Assembly: GCA_964586225.1 (NCBI GenBank)
Contig: CAZPHD010000003.1
Coordinates: 62,001 to 126,000 of the forward strand
From: JANJUB01 sp964586225
GTDB lineage: Bacteria > Armatimonadota > Fimbriimonadia > Fimbriimonadales > Fimbriimonadaceae
Direction: 5' to 3'
Length of the DNA: 64,000 bases
In this document: positions 8,963 through 17,561 of the stretch, in pieces
Position numbering within the stretch: the stretch's first letter is position 1
Layout of the letters: every line of letters begins with the position of its first letter
Notes under the pieces: model-generated
Databases searched by the model: none
What the model saw: the letters and a program-made list of their open reading frames with translations, nothing else
Told to the model about the DNA's origin: nothing
Program-made: the position numbers and the translations under genes

Positions 8963-9682
8963 TTACCCGGTTGGCGGGTTCGCGCTCCCGCGCAAGGTCT
9001 GGATGAGTTTAAGCGCCTCCCGCATGAGGTGCGGCTTCGCAATGAGGAAGGCCTCCCCGCTCTCCGTGTTGGCGTCGACCACGGTCGCATCATACAACGG
9101 TAGTGCGTCAGAGATGAGTTGAGCAAGTTGCTGGTCGAAGCCCTTGCCCTGTGCGGCGGGGGCCAGTTCAAAGATGAGCGATGGAATCAGGGGGGCTCGA
9201 TCTTTAGGTTGGGCGTCGAAGACTGAACGCGCTGCCTTGAGCGCGAGTTCCACCTCACCGAGGTGGGCGAGCACTTGCGCATATCGAAGTGTGTCGTTCA
9301 CGCGTCGATCTTCATTGGCCGGATTCTCCACCGCCACCTGGTAGAAGAGTCTCGCATTCTCCCACTGTTGAGCCGTGCGGAACACCTCCGCGTACTCCCA
9401 TGCTTTGTCGATGGCGACGCTGTCGAGTTTGATGTGCTTGGTGAGATCGGCCGCGTAGTCACGGAGCATCATCCGGCCGCGCGCTTCCGAGATTTCGCCT
9501 TTCTGGACTCGCTGGTTGACCGTTTCCGACGCCCACCGGAGATTTCGCATGAGCACATCGGGCTGGACCTGCCCCACTTGCGCGGGATCATTCGGATCGG
9601 GGAACGACTTCGATTCGCAACCCGCAAGCGTGATGGCCACGAGCACGATTCCCAGGCTTTGAAGTCGGGAGGTGGGTGGCAT
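8963..9682 (-). CDS. Predicted lipoprotein with TPR-like helices
   Basis: A 239-residue exported protein. The N-terminus is a lipoprotein signal ending in a lipobox (AITLAGC, about residue 22), so the mature protein should be anchored to a membrane by an acylated cysteine. The rest is helical; the segment AWEYAEVFRTAQQWENARLF and the following NDTLRYAQVLAHLGEVELAL look like TPR helix pairs, a fold used for protein-protein contacts. I recognise no named family. It is followed at 72 bp by the E2 gene in the same direction; functional linkage is not evident. Confidence 0.65.
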   Translation of the reverse strand: MPPTSRLQSLGIVLVAITLAGCESKSFPDPNDPAQVGQVQPDVLMRNLRWASETVNQRVQKGEISEARGRMMLRDYAADLTKHIKLDSVAIDKAWEYAEVFRTAQQWENARLFYQVAVENPANEDRRVNDTLRYAQVLAHLGEVELALKAARSVFDAQPKDRAPLIPSLIFELAPAAQGKGFDQQLAQLISDALPLYDATVVDANTESGEAFLIAKPHLMREALKLIQTLRGSANPPTG

Positions 9683-9697
9683 TGGCGGAATTATGGT

Positions 9698-9744
9698 GTG
9701 TTGGCGTGTTGGCGTGTTGGCGTGTTGGCGTGTTGGCGTGTTGG
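9698..9744. repeat. 8-bp tandem repeat gtgttggc, about six copies
   Basis: Five perfect units and a sixth with one changed base occupy 9698-9745. A reverse-complement copy of 12 nt (ccaacacgccaa) lies at 9847-9858, so the region could fold back on itself. Between them is low-complexity text with repeated aactgc/ctgccaact words. This is the longest gene-free stretch in the window (9683-9925) and no credible gene is seen in it. Confidence 0.85.
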
Positions 9745-9887
9745 TAGTTGGTAGTTCACGAAAGAGGGAAGGCTTTCACGAGTTCGCAACTCTCGACCGA
9801 TTGACGAAATCTCAACTGCTGACTGCCAACTGCTCACTGCCAACTTCCAACACGCCAATCCGCCTCCCACCCAGTAAACTGCAACGT

Positions 9888-9912
9888 ATGCGCCGTTTGC
9901 GGCGCATTTTCT
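9888..9912 (+). terminator. Terminator-like hairpin just upstream of the MFS gene
   Basis: A perfect 8-bp stem (atgcgccg at 9888-9895, cggcgcat at 9900-9907) with a tttg loop is followed by a short T-run (ttttct). It looks like an intrinsic terminator on the plus strand but ends only 14 bp before the MFS start and has no plus-strand gene upstream. It may therefore be a leader attenuator or part of the neighbouring repeat. Confidence 0.5.
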
Positions 9913-9925
9913 GTCGGGCCTACTG

Positions 9926-11227
9926 ATGGTGGACGAAAGCGCAAAGCCGAAATCCCTGATCGCTCAGCCTTTTGTGCGTCGCATGCTGTGGGTCGCGCTG
10001 TTGGCTGAGATTGGCTACGCCGTGCTCAATATCTCCACGATGCCGGTGTATCTGAAGGCCGACCGCGGCTTCGGCGCGTTTGGAGTGTCTCTCGTTCTGG
10101 TCGCCTTTCTGCTGAGTGAGGCGGTGATGAAGGGCCCGATGGGGCACCTTGCCGACCGAGTAGGTGCGCGGCGACTCATGATGATCGGCCCTGCGATCAC
10201 ACTCTGCACGGCCCTGCTCTCGCTGATCCTGCCTCGGTTCAATCCGGGGGTGGGTGAGCCTCTCGAGATCGCCATGTTCGCGGTGCTGCGGCTAGGCGAT
10301 GGGGTGGGGGCAGCGATGCTTTGGCCGGCGGCGTTTGCCCTGATGGGTGATGCGGTCCAGGATCGCGAACGTCAACAGGCGATGTCCCTGCTGAACATGT
10401 GCTACCTGGTCGGCATCGCGCTCGCGTTGCCCATCGGAGGCATCGTTGAGGATCTCACCGGGGCTCGGCTCGCTCCGTTCAGTGGCGCGTTCTCGGGTGG
10501 CTTGTACTTGGCGGCGGGACTTTTCTTAGTCGTGGTTCTTGCGGTGTGGCGACTGCCGGAGCATGCGGCAGTCGAGCACCGGCCCGTTCCACACGAGGAG
10601 GGTTTCAAGTTTCGCGCGTTCCTCGAGACCGCCCGGCAGATTCCCTCGTATCTGCTGCTCAGCGCGGTCACATTCTGCGGGATTGGCTTCCCGATGGCGA
10701 ATGTGAAGCTGTTCGCGCTGGAAGAGTTCAAACTAAGCGGGGCGCAGTTTGGGGCGCTGGTGTTCCCGTGCGCAATCGCGATGGCGGTGTTCTCGGTGCC
10801 CATGGCGCGCTATGGCGAGCGGATTGGGAGATCGCGGGCCGTCCATGTTGGCCTCGGCCTTTGCGCAGCCGGCATGATCGTGATTTGCCTCGGGGGGTTC
10901 ATCCCCTTCTTCCGGTCGACCTGGGTGCTGGCCCTCGGCGGATTGCCGGTCGGCATGGGCTTCTTGCTCACGATCCCTGCATGGCTCGCGTCGGTGAGCG
11001 ATCTCGACCCCAACAAGCGGGCCGCAAATGTCGGCGCGGTAATGACTGCGCAGGGCCTGGGCGCGATTGTGGGAGCCCCGCTCGGGGGTCTCGCGTATCA
11101 GGGTTTGGTCCCGGTCGGAGAGCGAATGGGATTGGGAGCCAGCTTCGGGCACTACTCGCCCTTCATGGGCACCGCGATCTGCATCACGATCGGATTCTTG
11201 CTATCATTGAAGATCCTAAGGGATTGA
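9926..11227 (+). CDS. Major facilitator superfamily transporter
   Basis: A 433-residue inner-membrane protein with about twelve hydrophobic helices in two six-helix halves. The typical MFS loop 2-3 motif is visible as GHLADRVGARRLM. The second half starts after a basic cytoplasmic loop around residues 205-230. No substrate-specific motif is recognised; family resemblance is to drug/metabolite:proton antiporters. It is preceded by the terminator-like hairpin at 9888 and followed by the ATTTTGG palindrome. No clear Shine-Dalgarno precedes the ATG. Confidence 0.85.
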   Translation: MVDESAKPKSLIAQPFVRRMLWVALLAEIGYAVLNISTMPVYLKADRGFGAFGVSLVLVAFLLSEAVMKGPMGHLADRVGARRLMMIGPAITLCTALLSLILPRFNPGVGEPLEIAMFAVLRLGDGVGAAMLWPAAFALMGDAVQDRERQQAMSLLNMCYLVGIALALPIGGIVEDLTGARLAPFSGAFSGGLYLAAGLFLVVVLAVWRLPEHAAVEHRPVPHEEGFKFRAFLETARQIPSYLLLSAVTFCGIGFPMANVKLFALEEFKLSGAQFGALVFPCAIAMAVFSVPMARYGERIGRSRAVHVGLGLCAAGMIVICLGGFIPFFRSTWVLALGGLPVGMGFLLTIPAWLASVSDLDPNKRAANVGAVMTAQGLGAIVGAPLGGLAYQGLVPVGERMGLGASFGHYSPFMGTAICITIGFLLSLKILRD

Positions 11228-11238
11228 GTTCATTTTGG

Positions 11239-11290
11239 ATTTTGGATTTTGGATTTTGGATCGATCAATCCAAAATCCAAAATCCAAAAT
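11239..11290. repeat. Perfect 23-bp palindrome of ATTTTGG units
   Basis: The left side has four tandem 7-bp units (ttttgga) from 11233, the right side three inverse units. A perfect 23-bp stem (11239-11261 with 11268-11290) closes a 6-nt loop, cgatca. The element is AT-rich in a GC-rich genome. It begins 12 bp after the MFS stop and ends 16 bp before the next ATG, so it could act as a terminator or be a dispersed repeat. Confidence 0.9.
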
Positions 11291-11306
11291 GCTCCACAAT
11301 CCTCCC

Positions 11307-12467
11307 ATGGCCGACTCCCGACCCGCGATACATCTCACCCGAGGGCGACAAAAGAAGATTCGAAACGGATACCCATGGGTTCAGCGGGAGGAAGTCCGCG
11401 AGGCTACGCCCTGTGAGCCGGGTCAGATCGCTCGTCTTTTTGACTTTCATGGCGACCTCCTTGCGATCGGCATGTTCAATTCGCGAAGTCGATTCCCATT
11501 TCGCGTGTTGTCCCTCGTTGACGAGCCGATTGACGCCGATTTCTTTCGCCGCAAGTTCGCGGAAGCGGCCGAGCGCCGCACCGCCGTCGAAGACACCGAC
11601 TCGCTCCGCGAGGTGTTCGCCGAGGCCGACGGGTTGCCCGGCTTAATCGTTGACCGGTTCGATCGCACGCTCGTCGTTCAGGTTCGAAACGCGGGGATGG
11701 AGCGACTGCGAGACATCTGGGAGCCCGTGTTGCTCGAGCGCTTCGATCCGGTCGCGCTGTACGACAAGAGCGACATGGAGGGCCGCCGCGAAGAGGGACT
11801 GGAGCCGCTTGCGCAAATGCGAATGGGCACCTTGCCCGAACCCGTTCTGGTTCAGGAAAGTGGTCTGACCTTTGAGGCACCCGTCGTTGACGGCCTCAAG
11901 ACGGGATTCTATCTTGACCAGCGCGCGACCCGTCGCCGCCTCGCTCATCGGGTGCGTCCAGGGCAAAAGGTGCTAGACGCGTTCTGCTACACCGGCGCAT
12001 TCTCGCTCTACGCGGCGCGGGCAGGAGCCGACGTAACGGGCGTGGATATCTCGCCCGTGGCCATCGAAACCGCCCGCCGCAACGCCCAGCGGAATGGCCT
12101 GACGGCCAACTTCATCGAAGCAAATGCCTTTGAGTGGATCGAAGAGAAGGGCGAGATGTTCGACTGGATGGTCATCGATCCGCCCGCCATCGCCAAGGCA
12201 AAGGGGGAGCGTGACTCGCTCAAGTGGGCGGTATGGAAACTTGTGTTTCACGGTCTGCAACGCCTGAATCCAGGCGGGCGGATGATCGTATGCTCATGTA
12301 GCTACCAGCTAGGAATGCACGAGCTGCTTGAGACCATACGCCTAGCGTGCGCCGACCGTGGGCGACGAGCGATGCTTGAGGAGATCACGCTCCAAGATCT
12401 CGACCACCCAACCGCGCTCGCGTTCCCAGAGAGCGGATATCTCAAGTGCGCTTGGGTTCGAGTCTAA
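11307..12467 (+). CDS. RlmI/RlmK-type 23S rRNA methyltransferase
   Basis: A 386-residue protein with an N-terminal PUA-like RNA-binding domain (LTRGRQKKIRNGYPWVQREE) and a C-terminal SAM-dependent methyltransferase domain. Motif I is VLDAFCYTGAFSLYAARAGA, strand 2 ends in VTGVDIS, and the catalytic region is DWMVIDPPAIAKAKG followed by a CSCSYQLG block carrying the cysteine motif of RNA m5C-type enzymes. The closest well-known relative is RlmI, which modifies a cytosine in 23S rRNA; target identity is inferred. An ATG at 11289 is also in frame but lies inside the palindrome. The ATG at 11307 sits 6 nt after CACAAT (11295-11300). Confidence 0.85.
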   Translation: MADSRPAIHLTRGRQKKIRNGYPWVQREEVREATPCEPGQIARLFDFHGDLLAIGMFNSRSRFPFRVLSLVDEPIDADFFRRKFAEAAERRTAVEDTDSLREVFAEADGLPGLIVDRFDRTLVVQVRNAGMERLRDIWEPVLLERFDPVALYDKSDMEGRREEGLEPLAQMRMGTLPEPVLVQESGLTFEAPVVDGLKTGFYLDQRATRRRLAHRVRPGQKVLDAFCYTGAFSLYAARAGADVTGVDISPVAIETARRNAQRNGLTANFIEANAFEWIEEKGEMFDWMVIDPPAIAKAKGERDSLKWAVWKLVFHGLQRLNPGGRMIVCSCSYQLGMHELLETIRLACADRGRRAMLEEITLQDLDHPTALAFPESGYLKCAWVRV

Positions 12468-12499
12468 CATGCGAGACGTGGCCTTGCCGCCAACCCGAG

Positions 12500-13900
12500 C
12501 TACCCTGAGCCTGTTGGTGGGGGGTCCTTCTTGCCGGTCGGCGGAATGTCATCGTCATCGCCCATGACATCACCCTGAACGCCTTCGCCCTCCCATTCCT
12601 CGTCGTCTTCTTTGGTTGAGACGATGAACCAGAGACCGAGCAAGTTGTCACCGATCGAGTTCTTCATGCTAACATCGACCTTGGACGGCGTGCTCTCAAG
12701 GCGAAGGGTCTCCGCTTCGCCATCGTAAATCCCTCGGAACGCGCTGACGCGACGCCAGCGCTTGCCATCAGCGAACTCTTGATAGGCCTCGGGAGCACCC
12801 GTGATCACTCCACGACGCCTGCCCTCAGCGTACACGTAATCAACCTCTGCGGCCCTCACCATCGACGGATAATCGCGCACAGACTTGGAGCTACGCAACG
12901 CCTCGTCAAGGTCCTTCTGCTGTTGGGCTTCGGCCGATTGCGGAGCGGCGGGGCGCCCCTGGGCAATTTCAGACGGTACATCGGGGCGGAACGGGGGAAC
13001 CTCTTGCTCGGTCAAGTCCACTGCAGTCTTTGGCTTAACGAGCATCCGGACATTCCCGGTCAGCACAGCGCGCTTCTCCTTGCGGTAGATCACTGCCTTG
13101 TCGGCAACCAGGTTGACCTTCTTGGAGAAGTAGTAAACAGGGCCAGCGCAGGTCAGCACGTCGGTCTTGCGATCCTGCTCAATACGCGGCGACTTGACAA
13201 TGATCTCACCATCGGTCGCGCGCCCGTTCGTCCAAATCAGCGTGCTCTGATTCGTCTTGACGTTGCCTTCAATCCGCCATGGCTTTCGTTCTTGAGTGAT
13301 CGGAGTATCTTGCGCCTCTTTGGGCGGGACCCCTTGCCAAGTAATCGGACCGGCGGTGAACTCCTTGTTGCTCAACCGATACTTCAGGTTCATTGCCTGA
13401 ATGGAGCCGCCCTTGAGTTGACCCTCGACCGGACCAGGGGCCTGCAGGTTCTTCTCCATCTGGTTCAACGTCAGCTTTGGCGCAAAGAGATCAAAGTCGT
13501 CGCTCAGCACACGAACACCCGCGCTGAACCGCAGAGTTTGGGCCAACTGATCGTAGGTGGCTGACGGTGCATCGAAGCTAATCTTGCCTTCCTCAGTCAA
13601 CAGCATGCCATTGCTGACGCCCATAATGTCGAGAAACTGCCGGTCTTTGCGGACGTCGACTCGGTCAAGATCAGCTTCCGCCACCAACTCGCCCTTGTGA
13701 TAGGACTGATACTTGACTTCCTCCATGCGGATGCCGGTATCGCCACCCAGAACGCCGCTCCTTTCGCGGTACCCGGCAAACGCATCCTTGCCTAAGATCG
13801 GGACGACCGCCAACATGCCCACCAAGCCAATGGCGATGCCCGACACCCAGCTGAACGTCTTCGTCCAGCGCCCAGGTCCAGAGTTATTGAAGCGTGACAT
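12500..13900 (-). CDS. LptC/LptA-like envelope protein
   Basis: A 466-residue protein with one N-terminal membrane helix (about residues 15-38) and a large periplasmic part. The first half resembles LptC, the bitopic partner of the LPS-export ABC transporter: a MEEVKYQSYHKGELVAEAD start and repeated short strands. The second half (PRIEQDRKTDVLTCAG, ADKAVIYRKEKRAVLTGNVRM) looks like the OstA/LptA beta-jellyroll that bridges the periplasm. The tail is acidic and proline-rich. A fused LptC-LptA arrangement is an inference from sequence pattern. It ends the long minus-strand run and overlaps the upstream gene by 17 bp. Confidence 0.65.
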   Translation of the reverse strand: MSRFNNSGPGRWTKTFSWVSGIAIGLVGMLAVVPILGKDAFAGYRERSGVLGGDTGIRMEEVKYQSYHKGELVAEADLDRVDVRKDRQFLDIMGVSNGMLLTEEGKISFDAPSATYDQLAQTLRFSAGVRVLSDDFDLFAPKLTLNQMEKNLQAPGPVEGQLKGGSIQAMNLKYRLSNKEFTAGPITWQGVPPKEAQDTPITQERKPWRIEGNVKTNQSTLIWTNGRATDGEIIVKSPRIEQDRKTDVLTCAGPVYYFSKKVNLVADKAVIYRKEKRAVLTGNVRMLVKPKTAVDLTEQEVPPFRPDVPSEIAQGRPAAPQSAEAQQQKDLDEALRSSKSVRDYPSMVRAAEVDYVYAEGRRRGVITGAPEAYQEFADGKRWRRVSAFRGIYDGEAETLRLESTPSKVDVSMKNSIGDNLLGLWFIVSTKEDDEEWEGEGVQGDVMGDDDDIPPTGKKDPPPTGSG

Positions 13901-14747
13901 CGCGACGAACCACCTCGTCCGGGGTGTTAATCGTAGCCGACGCGTTACCGGTCAACGCGCCCTTGACAAACTCCAGCGTGTAGTTTCCGGGGCCTACCCA
14001 GAAGAAGTAACTCGAATCATTGTTCACGGTTGTAATGCGGATCGCCACCCCGGCTTCCTTCAGGGTCACGATGGTGCCCGGCGCCTGCGCCGTCGGACTC
14101 ACGCGTCCCCATAAGTTATACGGCAGAGGAGGCGGATTGATATCATCAGTTGGCGTCAACAGGATGTCATTGACGGTGACGACGCCCGCGATCGCCTGGT
14201 TTGGAGACGCTGTCCAGTCCGTCCGAAAAAAGTCGGTGCGGCTAGCGGTTCCCACGATGCCCCAAAACGCGGTGAGCGTGGCCTGTGAATAAGCAACGTT
14301 GTTTAGCGTGAACTCACCGTTGATATTGGTGGTCGCGCTTCGACCGGCAAAAGTGACGACAGCGGCCTCGATGGGTGCGCCTCCGGCCGACGTTCGGACC
14401 CGACCCTTAACCTGGACTTTGCCGGGGCCAACCCAAAGGTCACCTACGTCGGTCGTACCCGACGCGGCTGGGAATGTGTAGGTAAAGGTGCCCCAAGCGG
14501 AGCGCGTGTCGATCACCAGCGATGACGTCCCGGCGGGCACGGTGAGCCGAAACGTCCCGTCAGCATTGGTCAGCACCGTCGCCGTGCCTACTTGAACGCT
14601 CGACGCGGGCGTGGTTCCCCCCGCGGTTTCGATGCTCAGAACGCGGCCAACGAGAGTGGCGGTGGCCGCACCTCCGCCGCCTCCACCGCCTCCACAGGCG
14701 ACGACAACAGCGAACGCAATGAGCAGTCCGACCAGTCGCACTACCAT
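13884..14747 (-). CDS. Lipoprotein with carboxypeptidase-regulatory-like beta domains
   Basis: A 287-residue exported protein. The signal ends at a VVACGGGGGGGG lipobox and polyglycine linker typical of surface-exposed lipoproteins. At least three beta-sandwich repeats follow, each with a pattern like VxGRVxxxxGGxP..AxVxxxxxxxxTNxxGxFxL: near residues 33-75, 110-150 and 205-260. These carboxypeptidase-regulatory-like domains usually serve as adhesive or structural modules. No catalytic domain is seen. It sits between the 911-residue secreted protein (7-bp overlap) and the LptC-like gene (17-bp overlap), so all three are likely translated from one mRNA. Confidence 0.7.
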   Translation of the reverse strand: MVVRLVGLLIAFAVVVACGGGGGGGGAATATLVGRVLSIETAGGTTPASSVQVGTATVLTNADGTFRLTVPAGTSSLVIDTRSAWGTFTYTFPAASGTTDVGDLWVGPGKVQVKGRVRTSAGGAPIEAAVVTFAGRSATTNINGEFTLNNVAYSQATLTAFWGIVGTASRTDFFRTDWTASPNQAIAGVVTVNDILLTPTDDINPPPLPYNLWGRVSPTAQAPGTIVTLKEAGVAIRITTVNNDSSYFFWVGPGNYTLEFVKGALTGNASATINTPDEVVRRDVTLQ

Positions 14748-17476
14748 CCGGTGCCTCCGTGAACGTGAATCTCAAGCAACTGGGTTGAGCTGTTGGCCGT
14801 AAAGGTGTGAACGGCCGGAGCGCTCATGAACCACATGCGACCGTTGCCACGGTCGAAGACGATCAGGGGTGGCGCAGTGCCCTTGAACGGGTCTAGTTGA
14901 AGGCGGTAGGTCAGGCCCTTGGTGAGCCCCTCCATGCGAAGCCGGTACATGCTCGGCACGTTCAATCGTCGCATATCGCGGTACAGCGGAACCGAGCCAT
15001 CGATCGTCATTTGGAGGCCGCCCGTCCGCGGTGCCATCGGGGCGTCCTCGCGGTTGTCCAGAGCCGCCGTCGCGCTGGAGGATTGTCCGATGAACGCATA
15101 CGACTTCGTGCCTTGAATCCACGCTCGAATCTGCCAGGAGACCGGGGCAGGCGGCGGCACAGGGGCGGCGGGCGGGGTGGGTCGCGACGACATCACCGAC
15201 GGGAAAAACACCAGGTTCACGCCTTCCGGAGCCAAGACACGCACGAAGTAGGCCTTGGTGGCCTCGAACGCGCTTGCGGCAACCATGGTGCCCGTTTCCG
15301 GCGCGCCTGAATGAGGGTCGTTCGAGCCCCGGACGAAGCCAAAGAACTCCGTGCCAAGGTCAACGCCGCGGGCGTCCGCGAAACGTTCTGGAGAAAACGT
15401 CGTCTTGACCACGAACACGCGGGAAAGCGGCACGTTCTCGCCCAGCGGATTGGAAATCAGGTTCCAGCCGGGCCGAAGTTTCACGACGACCGGAGTCAGC
15501 GGGTGAGTTCGCCCCGCCACCGTGAAGGCTGGTTGGGCCGCGTTCATCCGCAGGAAGTAGCCTGCACCTTGCGTTACAGCGCCCGTGTTCGGATAGAGAT
15601 CGTAGGTGACGGTCGTCGAGTCGTAACGCGCCAACTGGACCTGGTTTTCGGGCAGGTTTAGCAACTCGCCCGCCGAACTGCGATAGGGATCCAGCGGGAG
15701 TCCGATCATCTGGATGCCCTTGAGCAGGCCGCCGGGAACCGTATAGGTGGTGTCGCCTCCGATCCTCAGGTCAAGCGCAAACTCACCCGGCCCCTTGTTC
15801 ACGAACCGAGTCAACAACACCGTCTCCGTCGCGCCGGTGATTCGAACGACCTCGACCCTCAAGCGCACATAGCCCTGAAAAGCCGCGAGGGAGATGCGCT
15901 GCCCAAAGGCTCCCCGAGTCACCAGGGCATTGGCCACTTGTGTCGAGTTGATGGTTGCGCGAACGCGAGCGGTGCTGCCTTGCGGCAGATTGAGCCCACT
16001 GACCGTGCCGTAGAAGTTGTTCGGCACGGGGTTGGTCGCGGTGGCGATGCTGCCGACGGGGACGTAAGCCCGAGCAATCTGATCAGCGACGGGAATATCG
16101 ATCGTGGCCCGGTAGGACTGGCCGCCATAGAGGTTTGGCAGGTTCGGCGTGACCGATCCGTAAGCCCCCGCAATCGGCATCACGTCTTCCTGCGGGCCGG
16201 GGAACACGCGGTTGAAGTCCTGGTCCCAGAAGATTGGATAAGCCGTCGCCGAGAGGAGGGACTCGTTGTTTCCCGGCTGGGAGAGGAAGTAGGTCGCGCT
16301 GACGTCATAGACGCCGAAATCAGATCCGCCTAGCCCGCCGGTGATGGGAACGGGCTGAACCAACAGCCTGCGGCCGCGGGTGGGATAGGTGTCGAGAATA
16401 TGCTGCCGTCGGAACCACTCGGCAAACGACAGCCCTTCTACGGTCGCGTTCGCCAAGCCCTTCACGGTGTCGAGGGCGGCTTGACCGATCGCGACAAGCT
16501 GTGCGATGTTCGATCCCGAGCCCGGTGAAGCGTAGTAGCGGCGGTTGAACTCCGCGATGAACCCCGCGTTCTCCGTCATGAGTTTCTGCCAAGCTGAACC
16601 TGCCATCTGATAGCGAAGCAAATACACGCCGCCCAAGCTGCCGCCAGGGGGAAGCGGATCTTCGCGAAGATTGGAGGCAATGAATTGTGGCCCGCTCAGC
16701 GCTCGCTGGTTGTACCAGTCATAGAACGACCCCACATCGTAGGTGTTGTCAATTACGCCCTCAACCAGGGCTCCATCCAAGGCGACCGGTAGCGCACCTG
16801 CCGTGCGGCAAACCTTCATCGTCGCGGCCCGGACAATGCCCTCCTGAAAGGCGTCGAAGCCATAGGCGTTCGGACCGACGTAGGCGAGCAGAAGGCAATG
16901 GACGAAGTTCACGGCGGCGGCCTCGTTGCTTGCATAGACCGGGAACCGAATCTCGGGCTGCCCCGAGCCATTGTTGGGCATAAAGTAGCCCCCAATGACC
17001 GCTTCGCGATCGCCGATATCGGCGTCGAAGTTCTTTACCAACACCGGGCCTGCTGACGACGCCTGACCGAAAACAATATCGAGCGTGGGCTTCGCTACGT
17101 CGAAGACGCTTTGCAAGAAGGTGCGATAGTCGGCGGGGAAGGCCCGGTTGCCGGTCGCGTCGAACACGAGCGAGATGTCGCCGGGTTCGCGGCTTCGTGG
17201 CGCCAACACTCGGCCACGAGAGGCAAGGTGCACCGTGAGTGGCATCGAGAAGGGCAGATTCCGATCATAGCGACCGGCTCGAACGAGACCCGCCCGAGGC
17301 TTGCGGGTCATGACCGTGAGATTTCGACCGAACTGGCGGACTGCCGCATCGACCTGGAGCGCCTGATCGCCTGGAGCGCGGGTGTGATCTAGATCAACGC
17401 GGAGCCCGCTCTGGGCCTGGGCGACCACTCCCGCAAGTGCGAGGGCAGTAACGACGGCAGTTCGGAGAATTCTCAT
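14741..17476 (-). CDS. Large secreted protein of unknown function, zincin-like region
   Basis: A 911-residue protein with a clean signal peptide (MRILRTAVVTALALAGVVAQAQS, cleaved after the AQA block). The N-terminal third has a segment resembling the helix pair of gluzincin metalloproteases (AAAVNFVHCLLLAYVG then DAFQEGIVRAA), but the expected HExxH reads HCLLL, so it is probably not an active protease. The middle carries an Ig-like segment, and PGWNLISNPLG recurs in C-terminal beta domains of secreted proteins. A PTPPAAPVPPPAPV linker precedes the last domain. I know no named family. It is downstream of another secreted lipoprotein gene (85 bp) in the same direction. Confidence 0.6.
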   Translation of the reverse strand: MRILRTAVVTALALAGVVAQAQSGLRVDLDHTRAPGDQALQVDAAVRQFGRNLTVMTRKPRAGLVRAGRYDRNLPFSMPLTVHLASRGRVLAPRSREPGDISLVFDATGNRAFPADYRTFLQSVFDVAKPTLDIVFGQASSAGPVLVKNFDADIGDREAVIGGYFMPNNGSGQPEIRFPVYASNEAAAVNFVHCLLLAYVGPNAYGFDAFQEGIVRAATMKVCRTAGALPVALDGALVEGVIDNTYDVGSFYDWYNQRALSGPQFIASNLREDPLPPGGSLGGVYLLRYQMAGSAWQKLMTENAGFIAEFNRRYYASPGSGSNIAQLVAIGQAALDTVKGLANATVEGLSFAEWFRRQHILDTYPTRGRRLLVQPVPITGGLGGSDFGVYDVSATYFLSQPGNNESLLSATAYPIFWDQDFNRVFPGPQEDVMPIAGAYGSVTPNLPNLYGGQSYRATIDIPVADQIARAYVPVGSIATATNPVPNNFYGTVSGLNLPQGSTARVRATINSTQVANALVTRGAFGQRISLAAFQGYVRLRVEVVRITGATETVLLTRFVNKGPGEFALDLRIGGDTTYTVPGGLLKGIQMIGLPLDPYRSSAGELLNLPENQVQLARYDSTTVTYDLYPNTGAVTQGAGYFLRMNAAQPAFTVAGRTHPLTPVVVKLRPGWNLISNPLGENVPLSRVFVVKTTFSPERFADARGVDLGTEFFGFVRGSNDPHSGAPETGTMVAASAFEATKAYFVRVLAPEGVNLVFFPSVMSSRPTPPAAPVPPPAPVSWQIRAWIQGTKSYAFIGQSSSATAALDNREDAPMAPRTGGLQMTIDGSVPLYRDMRRLNVPSMYRLRMEGLTKGLTYRLQLDPFKGTAPPLIVFDRGNGRMWFMSAPAVHTFTANSSTQLLEIHVHGGTGW

Positions 17477-17561
17477 GATTCAAAAATGCGAAGGGGACCG
17501 ACATGCGGCCCCCACCATATCTAGGACGCCTTCTTAGCTTGACAGAGTTCTACCCTTGGCG

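Noticed and set aside
9698..9744. CRISPR array
   Set aside because: The 8-bp units are directly adjacent with no spacers and there are no cas genes.
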